A stretch of 53,922 nt of DNA from Vibrio ordalii ATCC 33509 (GCA_000257205.1 AEZC01000100.1:1-53922), one strand, 5' to 3'. Shown: positions 36,150 to 45,643, numbered from the stretch's first letter. Program-made: numbers and translations. Notes: a model not told the origin generated them from the sequence alone.

Positions 36150-37019
36150 ATGAGCATCACCTATCAGTTGCAACATCATCTTCGCTATCCCCACTTCAAA
36201 TTTGCTTACGTTGATGGCCACCATCACAGCGATTTTGGCCTGCATAAACACGATTTTTCTGAGCTGTTTTTGGTGGTGAGTGGCAAAGGTAACCACCTTG
36301 TTGCTTCTCATGTCTATCCGCTCACTGCTGGGGATGTGTTTGTGATCAACGGCGATATTGAGCACGCTTTTCAGGATGTCGATCGGCTGGAAATCATCAA
36401 TTTGATGTTTGAAGCGGGTACGCCGTTTTTCGAAACGCCCTCATTGAGAAAACTCTCTGGTTATCAGGCGATGTTTAAGGTTGAGCCGATTGCCCGCCAA
36501 ACTGGCGAATACCGCGCTAAGCTCACGCTCAATGATGAACAACAGCCATTGATCACGCAGTTGATTGAGGCGATTCGCCACGAATATCAACAAGGGGAAA
36601 GCGGCTTTGAAACCATGCTCACCAGTTTGATGCAGCAATTGGTCATCACCCTTGCGCGTATGTATCAGCAGCAAACGCACGAACTGCCCAACACCACGCT
36701 GGCGCTCAGCCGCGCACTGATTTTTATTGAGCAGCATTTTGCCGACGGCGACATCCACAGTGGCGATGTCGCTCAAGCGGCGTTTGTCAGCCAGCGCCAA
36801 TTGGAGCGGCTGTTTAAGCAGTTTCTCAACACCTCCCCCAACTTATATTTGCGTGAAATGCAGCTCAATTACGGGCGCGATCTCTTGAATAACGAACCTG
36901 GCATGTCGATTCAACAGGTGGCGGATCAGTGTGGATTCAGTGATAGCAACTATTTTTCCAAGTGCTTTAAGCAGAAGTTTGGCCTAAGCCCTAGCCAATA
37001 CGATCGGCAGCCGAAATGA
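36150..37019 (+). CDS. AraC-family regulator
   Basis: A 289-residue regulator. The N-terminal cupin (about 20-95) has HHHSDFGLHKHDFSELFLVVSG and LTAGDVFVINGDIEHAF, the sugar-sensor type seen in RhaS/ChbR-like proteins. The C-terminal double HTH (about 190-285) has VAQAAFVSQRQLERLFKQ and VADQCGFSDSNYFSKCFKQKFGLSPSQYD. The Shine-Dalgarno AAAGGA precedes ATG. It is divergent from the GH3 gene, which it probably activates in response to a beta-glucan sugar (inference). Confidence 0.85.
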   Translation: MSITYQLQHHLRYPHFKFAYVDGHHHSDFGLHKHDFSELFLVVSGKGNHLVASHVYPLTAGDVFVINGDIEHAFQDVDRLEIINLMFEAGTPFFETPSLRKLSGYQAMFKVEPIARQTGEYRAKLTLNDEQQPLITQLIEAIRHEYQQGESGFETMLTSLMQQLVITLARMYQQQTHELPNTTLALSRALIFIEQHFADGDIHSGDVAQAAFVSQRQLERLFKQFLNTSPNLYLREMQLNYGRDLLNNEPGMSIQQVADQCGFSDSNYFSKCFKQKFGLSPSQYDRQPK

Positions 37020-37041
37020 AAAAATCCGCTGTTGTCAGCGG
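37019..37041 (-). terminator. Terminator of the LamB-type porin transcript
   Basis: CCGCTG/CAGCGG stem with a 4-nt loop, followed by AT6 when read on the minus strand. It lies right after the araC stop codon. Confidence 0.7.
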
Positions 37042-37045
37042 CGTA

Positions 37046-37194
37046 ATGAATGGCAGTGGCATGCATTCATACAACAAAAACAAGTTCCCCCGTGTAGCCC
37101 GACTTGCCTGTTGCCAAACTGGGAGTGGCGGTCCCTTAAAGTGCCACTCCCTACTGGGTAATCTCTCCCATTACCCTACAGGTGGCTTACCACC
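37046..37194. repeat. Cluster of four inverted repeats between convergent genes
   Basis: Successive hairpins: ATGAATG/CATTCAT (37046-37070); GGGAGTGGC/GCCACTCCC, 9 bp perfect (37121-37151); GGGTAAT/ATTACCC (37156-37176); GGTGG/CCACC (37181-37194), the last covering the porin stop codon. None has a T run of its own. They may shield 3' ends or insulate the convergent araC and porin transcripts. Confidence 0.7.
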
Positions 37195-38470
37195 ACATGT
37201 CTGCTTGGATACCCACAAGGATGTCCGCTTTATCACGCATTGATCCGTCTAGGTATGTTGCAAGGAAACGGATTTCAGGTGCAGGACCAAAACCGGTTGG
37301 GACGATAATAGTTGGTGCAACCGTCAGTTTGTAGTTAGTGGCATCGTCACCCACGCCGTTTGCATCTTCCCATTTGTTGTACTGGAAGCCTGCTTCTGTC
37401 GCGATGAAGAAGTTTTGCGCCACTGGGAACGATGGACGAATCATCGCCGACGCCCAGCTGTCTTTGCCGCCGTTGTCGAGATCGTTGTATTGACCTTGGA
37501 TAGAGTGGAAGATGCTGACGCCGTTTTCAAAGAAGTAGCCACCCCATACCAATGCACGAGCAGAGACATCACCGCTTTCCACTTTCTTCATTTTTGAAGG
37601 GCCTTCCAACGAGCCATTGCCTGGCTTGTACGCATTGTAAGTGGTCAGTGTGCCGCCCAGTAGCTGACCAGAACCGAGGCCTTTACCTGCCTGAGCGATG
37701 TACTTAGTAAAGCCTTTGTCTGATAAACCGAATACTTTGTCTGAGTGGACAATCACGGTCATCTCAACACCGTTGCTGGCGTATTCTGTACCATCGACAA
37801 AGTTGTCTGGTAGGTATTTGCCCATGGCGTGCAGTTCCACACCATTTAAATCAACGCCGACGTGCACAGAGTGCATGGGGTTGTTCGAGTTGGTTGCCCA
37901 GAATGAATCTTCTGCGTTATCACTGGCGATATACGCAAAATCCCACTTGTAATCACCCAGTTGAACACCTTCGATACCCACACCGGTACCCGACATGTCG
38001 GTGTAGAAGAAGTCGGTCATGAAGATGTAGTTGTCTTTGCCGTAGAAGCGCGTACCGCCCCAAAGTGTGCCAGTTTCAGTAACACCATCAAACTCAACGA
38101 AGGTTTCCACCATACCGATGCTGCTATTCGCCGCATCTGCGTTGGTGCCAAGCTGGTTGTTGCCAGCTGACTGTGCGTTATCGGCACCAACACGCGTTTT
38201 GATGCGAATTTTTTGGCCGTCATCGTTTTCAAAGTTTTTCTGTAGCGCAAGCTCAAAATGGTTGTCAGATTCAATGCCCAAGCGGCCTAGGCGCTCTTTA
38301 GACGCTGGGAATTTTGAACGTTTAAAATCGTCATTCTTGCTGTACAGTGCGCCCGCACGGAAGTAACCGTGGAACTCAAAACCATCTGATTTTTCAGCAT
38401 GAACAACGGGTGCAGCGGATAGGCCCGCAGTCGCAACGAGACAAGCGAGGGTAAGCTTAGAAAGTTTCAT
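37187..38470 (-). CDS. LamB-type glycoporin
   Basis: A 427-residue maltoporin-family (LamB) outer-membrane protein. The signal peptide MKLSKLTLACLVATAGLSAAPVVHA is followed by a mature chain beginning FEFHGYFRAG. RLGIESDNHFELALQK and LWGGTRFYGKDNYIFMTDFFY are hallmark LamB segments, and the C-terminus ends in Trp-Trp. It probably gives passage to beta-1,3-gluco-oligosaccharides, judging by location and operator rather than by pore residues. The start is ATG 38470, with GGAG 6 nt upstream. A perfect LacI-type operator begins 34 nt before the start codon. Confidence 0.88.
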   Translation of the reverse strand: MKLSKLTLACLVATAGLSAAPVVHAEKSDGFEFHGYFRAGALYSKNDDFKRSKFPASKERLGRLGIESDNHFELALQKNFENDDGQKIRIKTRVGADNAQSAGNNQLGTNADAANSSIGMVETFVEFDGVTETGTLWGGTRFYGKDNYIFMTDFFYTDMSGTGVGIEGVQLGDYKWDFAYIASDNAEDSFWATNSNNPMHSVHVGVDLNGVELHAMGKYLPDNFVDGTEYASNGVEMTVIVHSDKVFGLSDKGFTKYIAQAGKGLGSGQLLGGTLTTYNAYKPGNGSLEGPSKMKKVESGDVSARALVWGGYFFENGVSIFHSIQGQYNDLDNGGKDSWASAMIRPSFPVAQNFFIATEAGFQYNKWEDANGVGDDATNYKLTVAPTIIVPTGFGPAPEIRFLATYLDGSMRDKADILVGIQADMWW

Positions 38471-38503
38471 ATTAACTCCATGTTCCATCATTAGCCCTTA
38501 AAA

Positions 38504-38515
38504 GAAAGCGCTTTC
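38504..38515. promoter_or_regulatory. LacI-family operator 1 (porin)
   Basis: GAAAGCGCTTTC, centre of an 18-bp perfect palindrome AAAGAAAGCGCTTTCTTT (38501-38518), upstream of the porin. Confidence 0.85.
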
Positions 38516-38679
38516 TTTATTCTTTATAAAAAAACTGAACATTGGTGACGAACGCAAACTAAGTATTCACGTTCAACTATGCAATGAAGCTAATAAATTA
38601 ATAGCCTCAACCGCCTTGTTCAGTGCAAGAGAAGTATAAAAGGATCTTCTAAGATAAAACCGTGATCAGCCTCATCAAA

Positions 38680-38691
38680 GAAAGCGCCTTC
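38680..38691. promoter_or_regulatory. LacI-family operator 2 (porin upstream)
   Basis: GAAAGCGCCTTC, one mismatch from the consensus, 176 bp from operator 1. The spacing would allow looping. Confidence 0.65.
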
Positions 38692-38729
38692 TTGGTTATT
38701 CGTCACAAATTGATATTTAGCTTATCAAT

Positions 38730-38785
<56 letters not shown>

Positions 38786-38884
38786 CACTTTCAAGCCGTT
38801 TTGTACCTTAAAAAATAAAAAGAAGCCTTAAAAAACGAAAAGGACCCGTGATTTTCACCACGAGCTTGATAGAGTGCGCATTGA

Positions 38885-40480
38885 TCAGCGTTTTTCGAAA
38901 CGAATGTTATCTAAACTGAATGTCATCGCGGCCGTAGGTTCAAATACCAATAAGTTATTGATCATGGTTGGATCCGCTTGATTACCTGCAACAAAGCGGT
39001 TTGACTGAGCGAGTAAATCCGCCAGCTTAATACGCACTTCGCCCCATTCACCCATCGCTGGTAGTGTCACCGTCATGTCACTGGTCTTTGGCCAGCCACT
39101 GTCGATCTTCACCATCAACTCACTGCCCTCGGTCATCGACTCGACTTTGATATCAAAAATCAGCTCGCCACTCTCTAACCAATGGCTCACGTCGGTGGTC
39201 GGCGAGCGGAAATAGAGATTACCCGCGCCATTTTGCTTGGTGATCTTCAGCACTTGACCATGCTCGCCATCGGCCACTTCTTGGTGTGAAATAATGTCCA
39301 TTGGGTCGTAACTGCCATACGCCAAGTTACTGTTGAGGCTTTCGGAGAAAATATCTAGGTTTGGCCCCTCAGCGTAGCGATCATCTTGCGCCAAAATCGC
39401 AGGGGCTTGATGCCCTTTGACCTTCACCGCTTGCTCACCAATGGTTGCACAGCCTTTGCCTTTCCAGCGATCCACCGAGCAGCGGTACACTTTGACGTAA
39501 TCGACCAGCATGGTTTTCGGGAAGTCCGATTTATCAATCCCTTTTTGGTTAGCATTGGCCGACCAAGAGCCGCCCACGGCAAGGTTGAGCAGCAAATGGA
39601 AACGTTCATCAAACGGTGCTGCGCCTTTGGCGTTGACCAGAGCACCATCGACTTTGTATTGGCTGTACCACTCATCTTGCGTTTGTGTCGCGTAGTGAAT
39701 GTTGTCGACGTACCAACGAATTTCCCCTTCTTCCCACTCAATCGCGTAGGTATGGAAGTCATCAGCAGGGTTGATGTTGTTCGGCAGTGACGCGCCTTGC
39801 CCACTGTAGACATTATCTGGCCATGCTTTGCCATAATGCAGGCTGCCGTAAATGCGATTTTCACCATCACCCGCTTGTGCTCCTGGCGCATCGGATTGCG
39901 CTTTCAGGTTAACCGCTTCCATGATGTCGATTTCACCAGAGGCCGCCCAAGTGCCGTATTTGCTGTCGGTCGGCAGCATCCAAATCGCTGGCCACGTTCC
40001 CTGCCCTGATGGCAGTTTGGCGCGAATTTCAAAGCGGCCATATTTGTGGTCGCGCTTATCTTTAGAGCGCAAACGTGCCGAAGTAAACGGCAACGTTTTG
40101 TTCATCCCCGGCTTACCCTCAGCATCATCCGGGCCTGTGAAACTCTCTTTGTGCGCCACAATGTGCAAGTAACCATCTTGAACAAAAGCATTGCGACTGC
40201 GCTTGGTATAACACTGCTGCTCGTTGTTACCACCGCCACAACAGTTTTGTTCAAGGCTCCAATTTCGCTTGTTGATTTCACTGCCGTCAAACTCATCGGC
40301 CCACACCAGTTGCCACTGTGCGCTCGGTGGCGTAGGTTGATCCAGTAGCATCACTGGCTTTTTGGTTTGGACAAGATCGGTTCCGGATGCGCTGTCGCCG
40401 GTTTGGCTGCAGCCCGCCAAAAGGCCAAGGGAAACGGCCAAAGCAAGCTGGTTAATTCGATTACGATTGTGTAATTTCAT
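38885..40480 (-). CDS. GH16 laminarinase lipoprotein (endo-beta-1,3-glucanase)
   Basis: A 531-residue lipoprotein. The lipobox LLAGC has Cys24, with Ser at +2, so export to the outer membrane is expected. The GH16 catalytic domain (about 55-335) has the E-I-D-I-M-E motif, with nucleophile Glu183 and acid/base Glu188, plus GRFEIRAKLPSGQGTWPAIWMLP and AVGGSWSAN. Met in the second-last position (DIME) is the usual beta-1,3-glucanase form. A C-terminal beta-sandwich (about 375-531, LDIFSESLNSNLAYGSY) looks like the carbohydrate-binding-type domain also found in ExoP glucan hydrolases. It should cut laminarin-type glucan at the surface. Two operator-like boxes lie upstream, between it and lacI. 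Confidence 0.9.
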   Translation of the reverse strand: MKLHNRNRINQLALAVSLGLLAGCSQTGDSASGTDLVQTKKPVMLLDQPTPPSAQWQLVWADEFDGSEINKRNWSLEQNCCGGGNNEQQCYTKRSRNAFVQDGYLHIVAHKESFTGPDDAEGKPGMNKTLPFTSARLRSKDKRDHKYGRFEIRAKLPSGQGTWPAIWMLPTDSKYGTWAASGEIDIMEAVNLKAQSDAPGAQAGDGENRIYGSLHYGKAWPDNVYSGQGASLPNNINPADDFHTYAIEWEEGEIRWYVDNIHYATQTQDEWYSQYKVDGALVNAKGAAPFDERFHLLLNLAVGGSWSANANQKGIDKSDFPKTMLVDYVKVYRCSVDRWKGKGCATIGEQAVKVKGHQAPAILAQDDRYAEGPNLDIFSESLNSNLAYGSYDPMDIISHQEVADGEHGQVLKITKQNGAGNLYFRSPTTDVSHWLESGELIFDIKVESMTEGSELMVKIDSGWPKTSDMTVTLPAMGEWGEVRIKLADLLAQSNRFVAGNQADPTMINNLLVFEPTAAMTFSLDNIRFEKR

Positions 40481-40643
40481 CGTTCCTCCATCGGCAGTAA
40501 TTCATCGCCACACTGCTATCAAAATTTATTAGATTCGTAGACACCAGACTTCACTCGTTGGTCAAAGTAACCAAATAATGAAGCACTATAGAAGCTCATC
40601 ATGAGATTCACGTTATAAGTCCTAGCGTTATAGATAACAAAAA

Positions 40644-40655
40644 GAAAGCGATTTC
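40644..40655. promoter_or_regulatory. LacI-family operator 3 (GH16)
   Basis: GAAAGCGATTTC, one mismatch, inside AAAGAAAGCGATTTCTTTTT, 164 bp before the GH16 start. Confidence 0.7.
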
Positions 40656-40816
40656 TTTTTTGTTTAAAAAAAGAGCGAGAAAATTGACTATAGTCCGAAG
40701 TTCTCTCTCGCTAAGCAACAGAAATAACATTGACAAACACGCAGCTCGCAATGCTCTCAGTCGATAAAACCATTCTAGAAAAAAATAAGGGAGAAAAACG
40801 TGAGCGCCACCAATAA

Positions 40817-40828
40817 GCAAGCGCTTTC
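40817..40828. promoter_or_regulatory. LacI-family operator 4 (GH16/lacI)
   Basis: GCAAGCGCTTTC, one mismatch, 173 bp from operator 3 in the divergent region. It may serve autoregulation of lacI. Confidence 0.65.
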
Positions 40829-41013
40829 TTTATGCATAGATCACATTATAATCGCTTCTACCACGTTTTAATTGTGATTGGATTTGACGCAGATGCGCTG
40901 AACCTTGTTCAGTTCCAAATTTTTTAATCTCGATGTCAAGAGCGCTAGGTGCTGTGAGAACACGAGGTTACACTGTCGACTTGAACTCAAAAGGCAACAT
41001 AAGGGGAGTTCCA

Positions 41014-42012
41014 TTGATCACCATTAAAGAAGTATCCGAGCTGGCGAATGTCTCTCAATCAACGGTTTCAAGAGCACTCAATAACCATCCAACGGTCAAA
41101 GAAGCCAATCGTAAGAAAGTCTTCGAAGCGATTGAAAAGCTCGGTTACAAACCGAATGCCTTTGCACAGGCGCTCGCTTCAAGCCGTTCCAACAGCATTG
41201 GCATGTTGGTCGGCTCGCTAGACGGCCCATTTTATGGCCCACTGATGCACCACGCGGAAAATACCGTAAGACAAAACAACATTCACTTGATCGTCACCAG
41301 TGGTCAGGAGTCTCACACCAAAGAGCAAGATTCGATCAACTTCCTGCGCTCAAAGCAGGTGGACGGTTTGATTGTCCATTCTGATACTCTTTCTGACGAT
41401 GAACTGATTGACGTGGTTGAGCGTCAAAACGCCACGATTGTTTTGAACCGCTACATTCCTGAAATTGCCAATCACTGCATTTTTATTGATAACGAACTCG
41501 GCGGCTATTTGGCGACCAAGCACCTGCTGGAACATGGCCACAGCAAAGTGGCGTGCATTACTGGTCAGCTAAGCAAAGGTGATAGCCGCGATCGCTTACA
41601 AGGTTATCGCAATGCACTGGCTGAGTTTGGTATTGCCTACGATACCAATTTGATTGTCGAAGGGCGTTTTGACCATCAAGGCAACCACGAAGCGGCGCGC
41701 CGTCTGCTCGATCGCGATCCACAAATCACCGCCATTTTCTGCCAAAACGACAACATTGCTCTCGCAGTTTATGACGTGGCCGCAGAACGCGGATTTGCGA
41801 TTGGCGACGATCTCTCTGTGGTAGGTTTTGATAACGATACCCACAGCCAGCACATTCGCCCACGTTTAACCACAGTGAACTTTCCAGTGATGGAAATGGG
41901 CTGCGAAGCGGCCAAAGGGGTATTGGCCTTGGTCAACAAGCAAAACTATCCATTAAAGCACAAGCTGACGCCAGAGCTGGTGGTGCGAGATTCGGTGAAA
42001 GCCTGCCAATAA
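41014..42012 (+). CDS. LacI-family regulator of the beta-glucan locus
   Basis: A 332-residue LacI/GalR regulator. The HTH is at the N-terminus (ITIKEVSELANVSQSTVSRALNNHPTVKEANRKKV), followed by the hinge (YKPNAFAQALAS) and a type 1 periplasmic-binding-like sensor domain. Start TTG 41014 is preferred: AAGGGGAG lies 6 nt upstream and it begins at the conserved HTH, whereas ATG 40933 would add 27 odd residues with no Shine-Dalgarno. The hinge-helix residues and the CG-centred palindromes GAAAGCGCTTTC around the locus fit each other. The inducer is probably a beta-1,3-gluco-oligosaccharide (inference). Confidence 0.87.
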   Translation: MITIKEVSELANVSQSTVSRALNNHPTVKEANRKKVFEAIEKLGYKPNAFAQALASSRSNSIGMLVGSLDGPFYGPLMHHAENTVRQNNIHLIVTSGQESHTKEQDSINFLRSKQVDGLIVHSDTLSDDELIDVVERQNATIVLNRYIPEIANHCIFIDNELGGYLATKHLLEHGHSKVACITGQLSKGDSRDRLQGYRNALAEFGIAYDTNLIVEGRFDHQGNHEAARRLLDRDPQITAIFCQNDNIALAVYDVAAERGFAIGDDLSVVGFDNDTHSQHIRPRLTTVNFPVMEMGCEAAKGVLALVNKQNYPLKHKLTPELVVRDSVKACQ

Positions 42013-42078
42013 ATGACGGCGGTTCGATGAAGAAACAACGAGATCCCTATGCCTTAGCCTCTCGTTGTGAAAAGCAAA

Positions 42079-42109
42079 ATGGCCTCATATGATGAGGCCA
42101 TCGTTTTTT
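42079..42109. terminator. Bidirectional terminator between lacI and the phosphorylase
   Basis: ATGGCCTCAT/ATGAGGCCAT 10-bp stem, 3-nt loop, T6 on the plus side and an A-rich tract on the other. It serves both convergent genes. Confidence 0.9.
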
Positions 42110-42129
42110 CAGCTTGATTGACTTAGCAA

Positions 42130-45100
42130 TTAACCGCGATACAGCATCGACTCTGGCAAACTCACCACCACTTTTTCCACTTCACCCGTGCGAGCAAAAA
42201 TCGCTTGGCTGATGCGCTCATCGAGCTCAAGTTGCTCAAACAACTGCACGCTGTCGTCACTCATCATCACTTCAATATGCCCTTTATCCTGCTCGCTGAG
42301 CTGGTAAATAAACGGCACTTGGCAGTAAGTGAAGGCTAACTGACCGGCTTCCACCACGTAGCTGCGTTTTTCACCCGAGACGCTCAAACAGCTAAAGGGG
42401 GTTGCTTGAATGAGGAACTCTTGCTTTCTCAATAGCGTTGGCTGAAGACCAATGCGCTGCACGTTAACCTCAATACCGAGCTCGGCAAAGCGGGTCAGCA
42501 CTTCCTCTTTCACTTGGCCCGTCATGCCAGGCTGCTGAGCGCCAGCGTGTTTTGGCGTATGCGAGTATGGGTCGGTTGGGAACGCGCCGTAATTTTGTGG
42601 CGTTTTGTTAAAACCAATACCCTGACGAACGCGGTAGTAGTAGTGCGCCAACTGCTTAGTCTCTTCGCTGTTTGCATCTTGCTCCCAAGCGTGTTGGTAG
42701 TTCTCTTGTACCGCCAGCAGCAGCTTTGAAACCATGTGCCAGTAGATGCAGCCCAAGCCTTCGTAACCAAACATAGTGCCAGAGCGACCAGTAAAGGCGC
42801 GATGGTTGAACACTTGCTCGTAAAGCGCATCCAGCTCGTCCCACTGCTCTTTGCCAAGCTCAGGATAATCTGCTTTCACCTGTGCGACCGCCTTGCGCAG
42901 CCCATCGACATTTTCAAACGCAGCGTGGAAATGGCAATCGCCTTGGATATCACGCTGCACAATGCGCTGATCGCCCTTGGCTAGCATCTCGCTAATGACA
43001 CGAGTTGCTTCAACTTGTGCAGGCGCGATGCGATTGCGCTCAACAAACGCGGGCAACTGGCGATCTGGATAGAGCATAAAGCTTTGCTGATCGTCACGGT
43101 ACATTTCGCTGCTAAACAGTTTGTCTAACAACTCAACGGCTTGTTTCGGTGTCAGCACGCCCGCGCTCAATACCGCCACTTGCCCTTCCAGCATTGGGTA
43201 GAGATTTTCGATATTTAAGCTTTCACCCGAGTAAGTCAGGATGTTATAGGCATTGTACAAACCGTCTTCACGCAAGTTGTTCTCGATGCTCGAATCAAGT
43301 ACCGCAAGGCTGGCTTCCAACAGTTTCTCGAGCGCGCTTTTCTCCACCTTGGTTTTGCCCGAGAAACCGTTCATGCGGTAAACGCGCTGTCTATAGTCGT
43401 CGGCCGATTTTTCTAACAGGGTCAAAATCGCTTTGCGTGTTTGACGGTTCACCGTGCCTTGGCGGATCTCTTTGGTTGCGTCTTGCAAAATACGGGTGAT
43501 GGCGAGCATCCAATCAAACACTTCTTTCGACATCGAGACAGAGGACGGCAGTTCACTCATCAATCCCTGCAAGAAAGCCACATAACGGCGCATGTAGTAC
43601 AAAGTCACCATCGAAAGACCATTGCCGACAATCGCGTTGTTGGCATCGTTCCATTCCGGGCGCTGAGTGTTAAGCCAAATCCCCCCATCCAGCACCAAAT
43701 TACTCAGTTTCGACAGCAAAGGCACCAGCACTTTTTCGCACAAGTTCACCATGTAAACGCGGTCTTCGCCTTCGAGGATCAAACGGCCATCACTGACCAG
43801 CTTCGCCACTTTTTCTTCGATACGCTTTTGCAGATCATGATTAAATGCCACCGTGTCTTTTGGATTGGCGAACAACTTATCCACGCCACACAACTCGTAC
43901 GGCACATTGGCGTAGCTAAACAGATCGCTGGTGAGCAGTTCGCTGAGCTCTTCACGTTGATATTTCTTCGCCAACTCGAGGAATTTCAGCAAATAGATGA
44001 TCTGGTGATCGCCCCAGTAACCGATATTGCTCCACGGGTCATCCGCTTCCAACAATTCCCACTCGATGCCCTCTTTGGTGATGCGATAGGGGTTGTAGCC
44101 ATCCATGGTCGAGGCGTTAACAAACTTCGCCATGAATGAAGAGATGAAACCCGGATAGCTCAGCGCCAGCGCTTCCCAGTTTTGGAAAATATCGCGCCAG
44201 TTGCCTTGGTAAGAGAGTAAACGCTCACCTTTGTCATCTTTGAGTTTGATTTCGTAGTGGTTCCAAGGGCGGCTTGGGTCACCATGGCGACGGCCAAAGG
44301 TTAATGGCAAGTATTCGTAGCTCAAACGCAGCAGCTGTGCATCGCCAGTGAGCTTTGCCAGACGAACTAATTCTGCATGAGTGAAGCTCTCAGGCAGGTC
44401 GGCAAAGAAGGTTTGCTGGCGTGCCACCACCTGTTGGTTGGTTTTGCGCATGGTTTTCAGCACATCTTGCTTGTCGAGCTGGTAATTGTTTTCAATCACG
44501 CCGCCGCGCATGCTATTGAACAGCACGTTGGCGTAGTGGTGTACAAACGTGGTTTCCTCTGCGGTCACTTGCCAAGCATCCCCGCCCGACATCAGGGCAA
44601 TCAGCTCTTGCTGATTTTGTGCGATGCTCGCCTCGATCTGCTGTTCCACATTGGCTGGCGTCGCAAGCTGCTGCTCTAAAGCGCGCACATCACAATGATT
44701 TTTGTCGATATCGGCGACAATCAGCCAGTGCTTGCTCTGCCCTGCTGGCAGCTTGATGGTTTTGTTGATCAAGTAGCTGCCGCGCACGCCACGCGTCAAT
44801 GGCTCATTGGCAATCGGTTCACCACAACGGAAAGCACCTAACTGTTCGCTGCTGAGCAAAATCTGCCCGTAGTCGTTATCGATGCTAAACACCGTGGTCG
44901 CTAACAGTGATTCGGCAGGCTCTGCGCGGTCACTTAACTTGGCATACATGGTGTAGAGCGCCAGTGAAGTGCCTGCAACTTGCTCATTCCACTTGTAGGC
45001 ATCCACCAAGGCACTGCGTGTTTGCAACGCTGCCAATGGCGCGCCAGATGGCAATAGGTTTTGTAAACCGTCGAGAATATCGAGTTCACGCTCTTGGCCA

Positions 45101-45579
45101 GCGAGATCGCTAATTTGCGCGCGGCGCACAAAGCCAAATTCTTCGCTGCTGGCCCAAGTGTATTGGAATTTCAACTTTAACGTGTGGTTAAGCTCTTCAA
45201 AAACGATTTTGTCACCAATGCTGTTTTTGTAGAGATTGCGCTCGACTTGGTACAAGCCATCGTGGAAACGGTTGAACGGTTCCCACAGTACCCAACGGCC
45301 ATCTTGCTGCACACGGACAATAGTTTTTGAGCCAGTGTTTTCCGCACTTTCATGGATATGATCCACCGACTTGTAGGGAAAAAGGGCATTTTCAGGACGA
45401 ATGCGCCCCGCCGACAAACTGCCTGTTGAGGAGATAAACAGCCAATGATCGCTGGACGAAACCACACTAATGAAAAATGGGGCCATTTTATCTAGGTTGG
45501 CGATTTTGTAGTAACGCTCGCCAAGTAAATCAACAAAAGAACCTGTGACCGTTTGATTTTTAACCTGTGTAAGATTCAT
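42130..45579 (-). CDS. GH94-like beta-glucan phosphorylase (GH149/GH161-type)
   Basis: A 1149-residue cytoplasmic protein related to cellobiose-phosphorylase-like enzymes but far longer than GH94 members (about 800). The catalytic barrel (about 345-930) has SMRGG, WRDIFQNWEALALSYP, DGYNPYRITKEGIEWE, DDPWSNIGYWGDHQIIYLLKFLE and RPEWNDANNAIVG; Asp645 of EWND corresponds to the general acid of GH94. N- and C-terminal beta-sandwich domains flank it. Size and motifs suggest the GH149 or GH161 families, which phosphorolyse beta-1,3-oligoglucans to glucose-1-phosphate. That fits the laminarinase and transporter here; cellodextrin or laminaribiose specificity cannot be excluded. A perfect operator lies 20 nt before its start. 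Confidence 0.8.
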   Translation of the reverse strand: MNLTQVKNQTVTGSFVDLLGERYYKIANLDKMAPFFISVVSSSDHWLFISSTGSLSAGRIRPENALFPYKSVDHIHESAENTGSKTIVRVQQDGRWVLWEPFNRFHDGLYQVERNLYKNSIGDKIVFEELNHTLKLKFQYTWASSEEFGFVRRAQISDLAGQERELDILDGLQNLLPSGAPLAALQTRSALVDAYKWNEQVAGTSLALYTMYAKLSDRAEPAESLLATTVFSIDNDYGQILLSSEQLGAFRCGEPIANEPLTRGVRGSYLINKTIKLPAGQSKHWLIVADIDKNHCDVRALEQQLATPANVEQQIEASIAQNQQELIALMSGGDAWQVTAEETTFVHHYANVLFNSMRGGVIENNYQLDKQDVLKTMRKTNQQVVARQQTFFADLPESFTHAELVRLAKLTGDAQLLRLSYEYLPLTFGRRHGDPSRPWNHYEIKLKDDKGERLLSYQGNWRDIFQNWEALALSYPGFISSFMAKFVNASTMDGYNPYRITKEGIEWELLEADDPWSNIGYWGDHQIIYLLKFLELAKKYQREELSELLTSDLFSYANVPYELCGVDKLFANPKDTVAFNHDLQKRIEEKVAKLVSDGRLILEGEDRVYMVNLCEKVLVPLLSKLSNLVLDGGIWLNTQRPEWNDANNAIVGNGLSMVTLYYMRRYVAFLQGLMSELPSSVSMSKEVFDWMLAITRILQDATKEIRQGTVNRQTRKAILTLLEKSADDYRQRVYRMNGFSGKTKVEKSALEKLLEASLAVLDSSIENNLREDGLYNAYNILTYSGESLNIENLYPMLEGQVAVLSAGVLTPKQAVELLDKLFSSEMYRDDQQSFMLYPDRQLPAFVERNRIAPAQVEATRVISEMLAKGDQRIVQRDIQGDCHFHAAFENVDGLRKAVAQVKADYPELGKEQWDELDALYEQVFNHRAFTGRSGTMFGYEGLGCIYWHMVSKLLLAVQENYQHAWEQDANSEETKQLAHYYYRVRQGIGFNKTPQNYGAFPTDPYSHTPKHAGAQQPGMTGQVKEEVLTRFAELGIEVNVQRIGLQPTLLRKQEFLIQATPFSCLSVSGEKRSYVVEAGQLAFTYCQVPFIYQLSEQDKGHIEVMMSDDSVQLFEQLELDERISQAIFARTGEVEKVVVSLPESMLYRG

Positions 45580-45598
45580 AATTTCATTCCGACTAAAA

Positions 45599-45610
45599 GA
45601 AAGCGCTTTC
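45599..45610. promoter_or_regulatory. LacI-family operator 5 (phosphorylase)
   Basis: A perfect GAAAGCGCTTTC between the ABC transporter operon and the phosphorylase gene, 20 nt before the phosphorylase ATG. Confidence 0.85.
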
Positions 45611-45643
45611 TCTTTGCGCTTTTTTAAATAGAGAAGCTAACCA

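Larger units (their letters stand above)
40481..41013. other. Divergent GH16/lacI regulatory region
   Basis: The 533-base space between the divergent GH16 and lacI starts. It holds operators 3 and 4 (40644, 40817) and presumably both promoters, though no clear -35/-10 pair was picked out. An ATG at 40933 is in frame with lacI but has no ribosome-binding site. Confidence 0.5.

Noticed and set aside
40933..41013. Upstream ATG giving a longer LacI protein
   Set aside because: No ribosome-binding site, and the extension precedes the conserved HTH start. TTG 41014 has AAGGGGAG.
42656..44139. Long plus-strand frames opposite the phosphorylase gene
   Set aside because: They are shadows of a clear coding sequence on the other strand.
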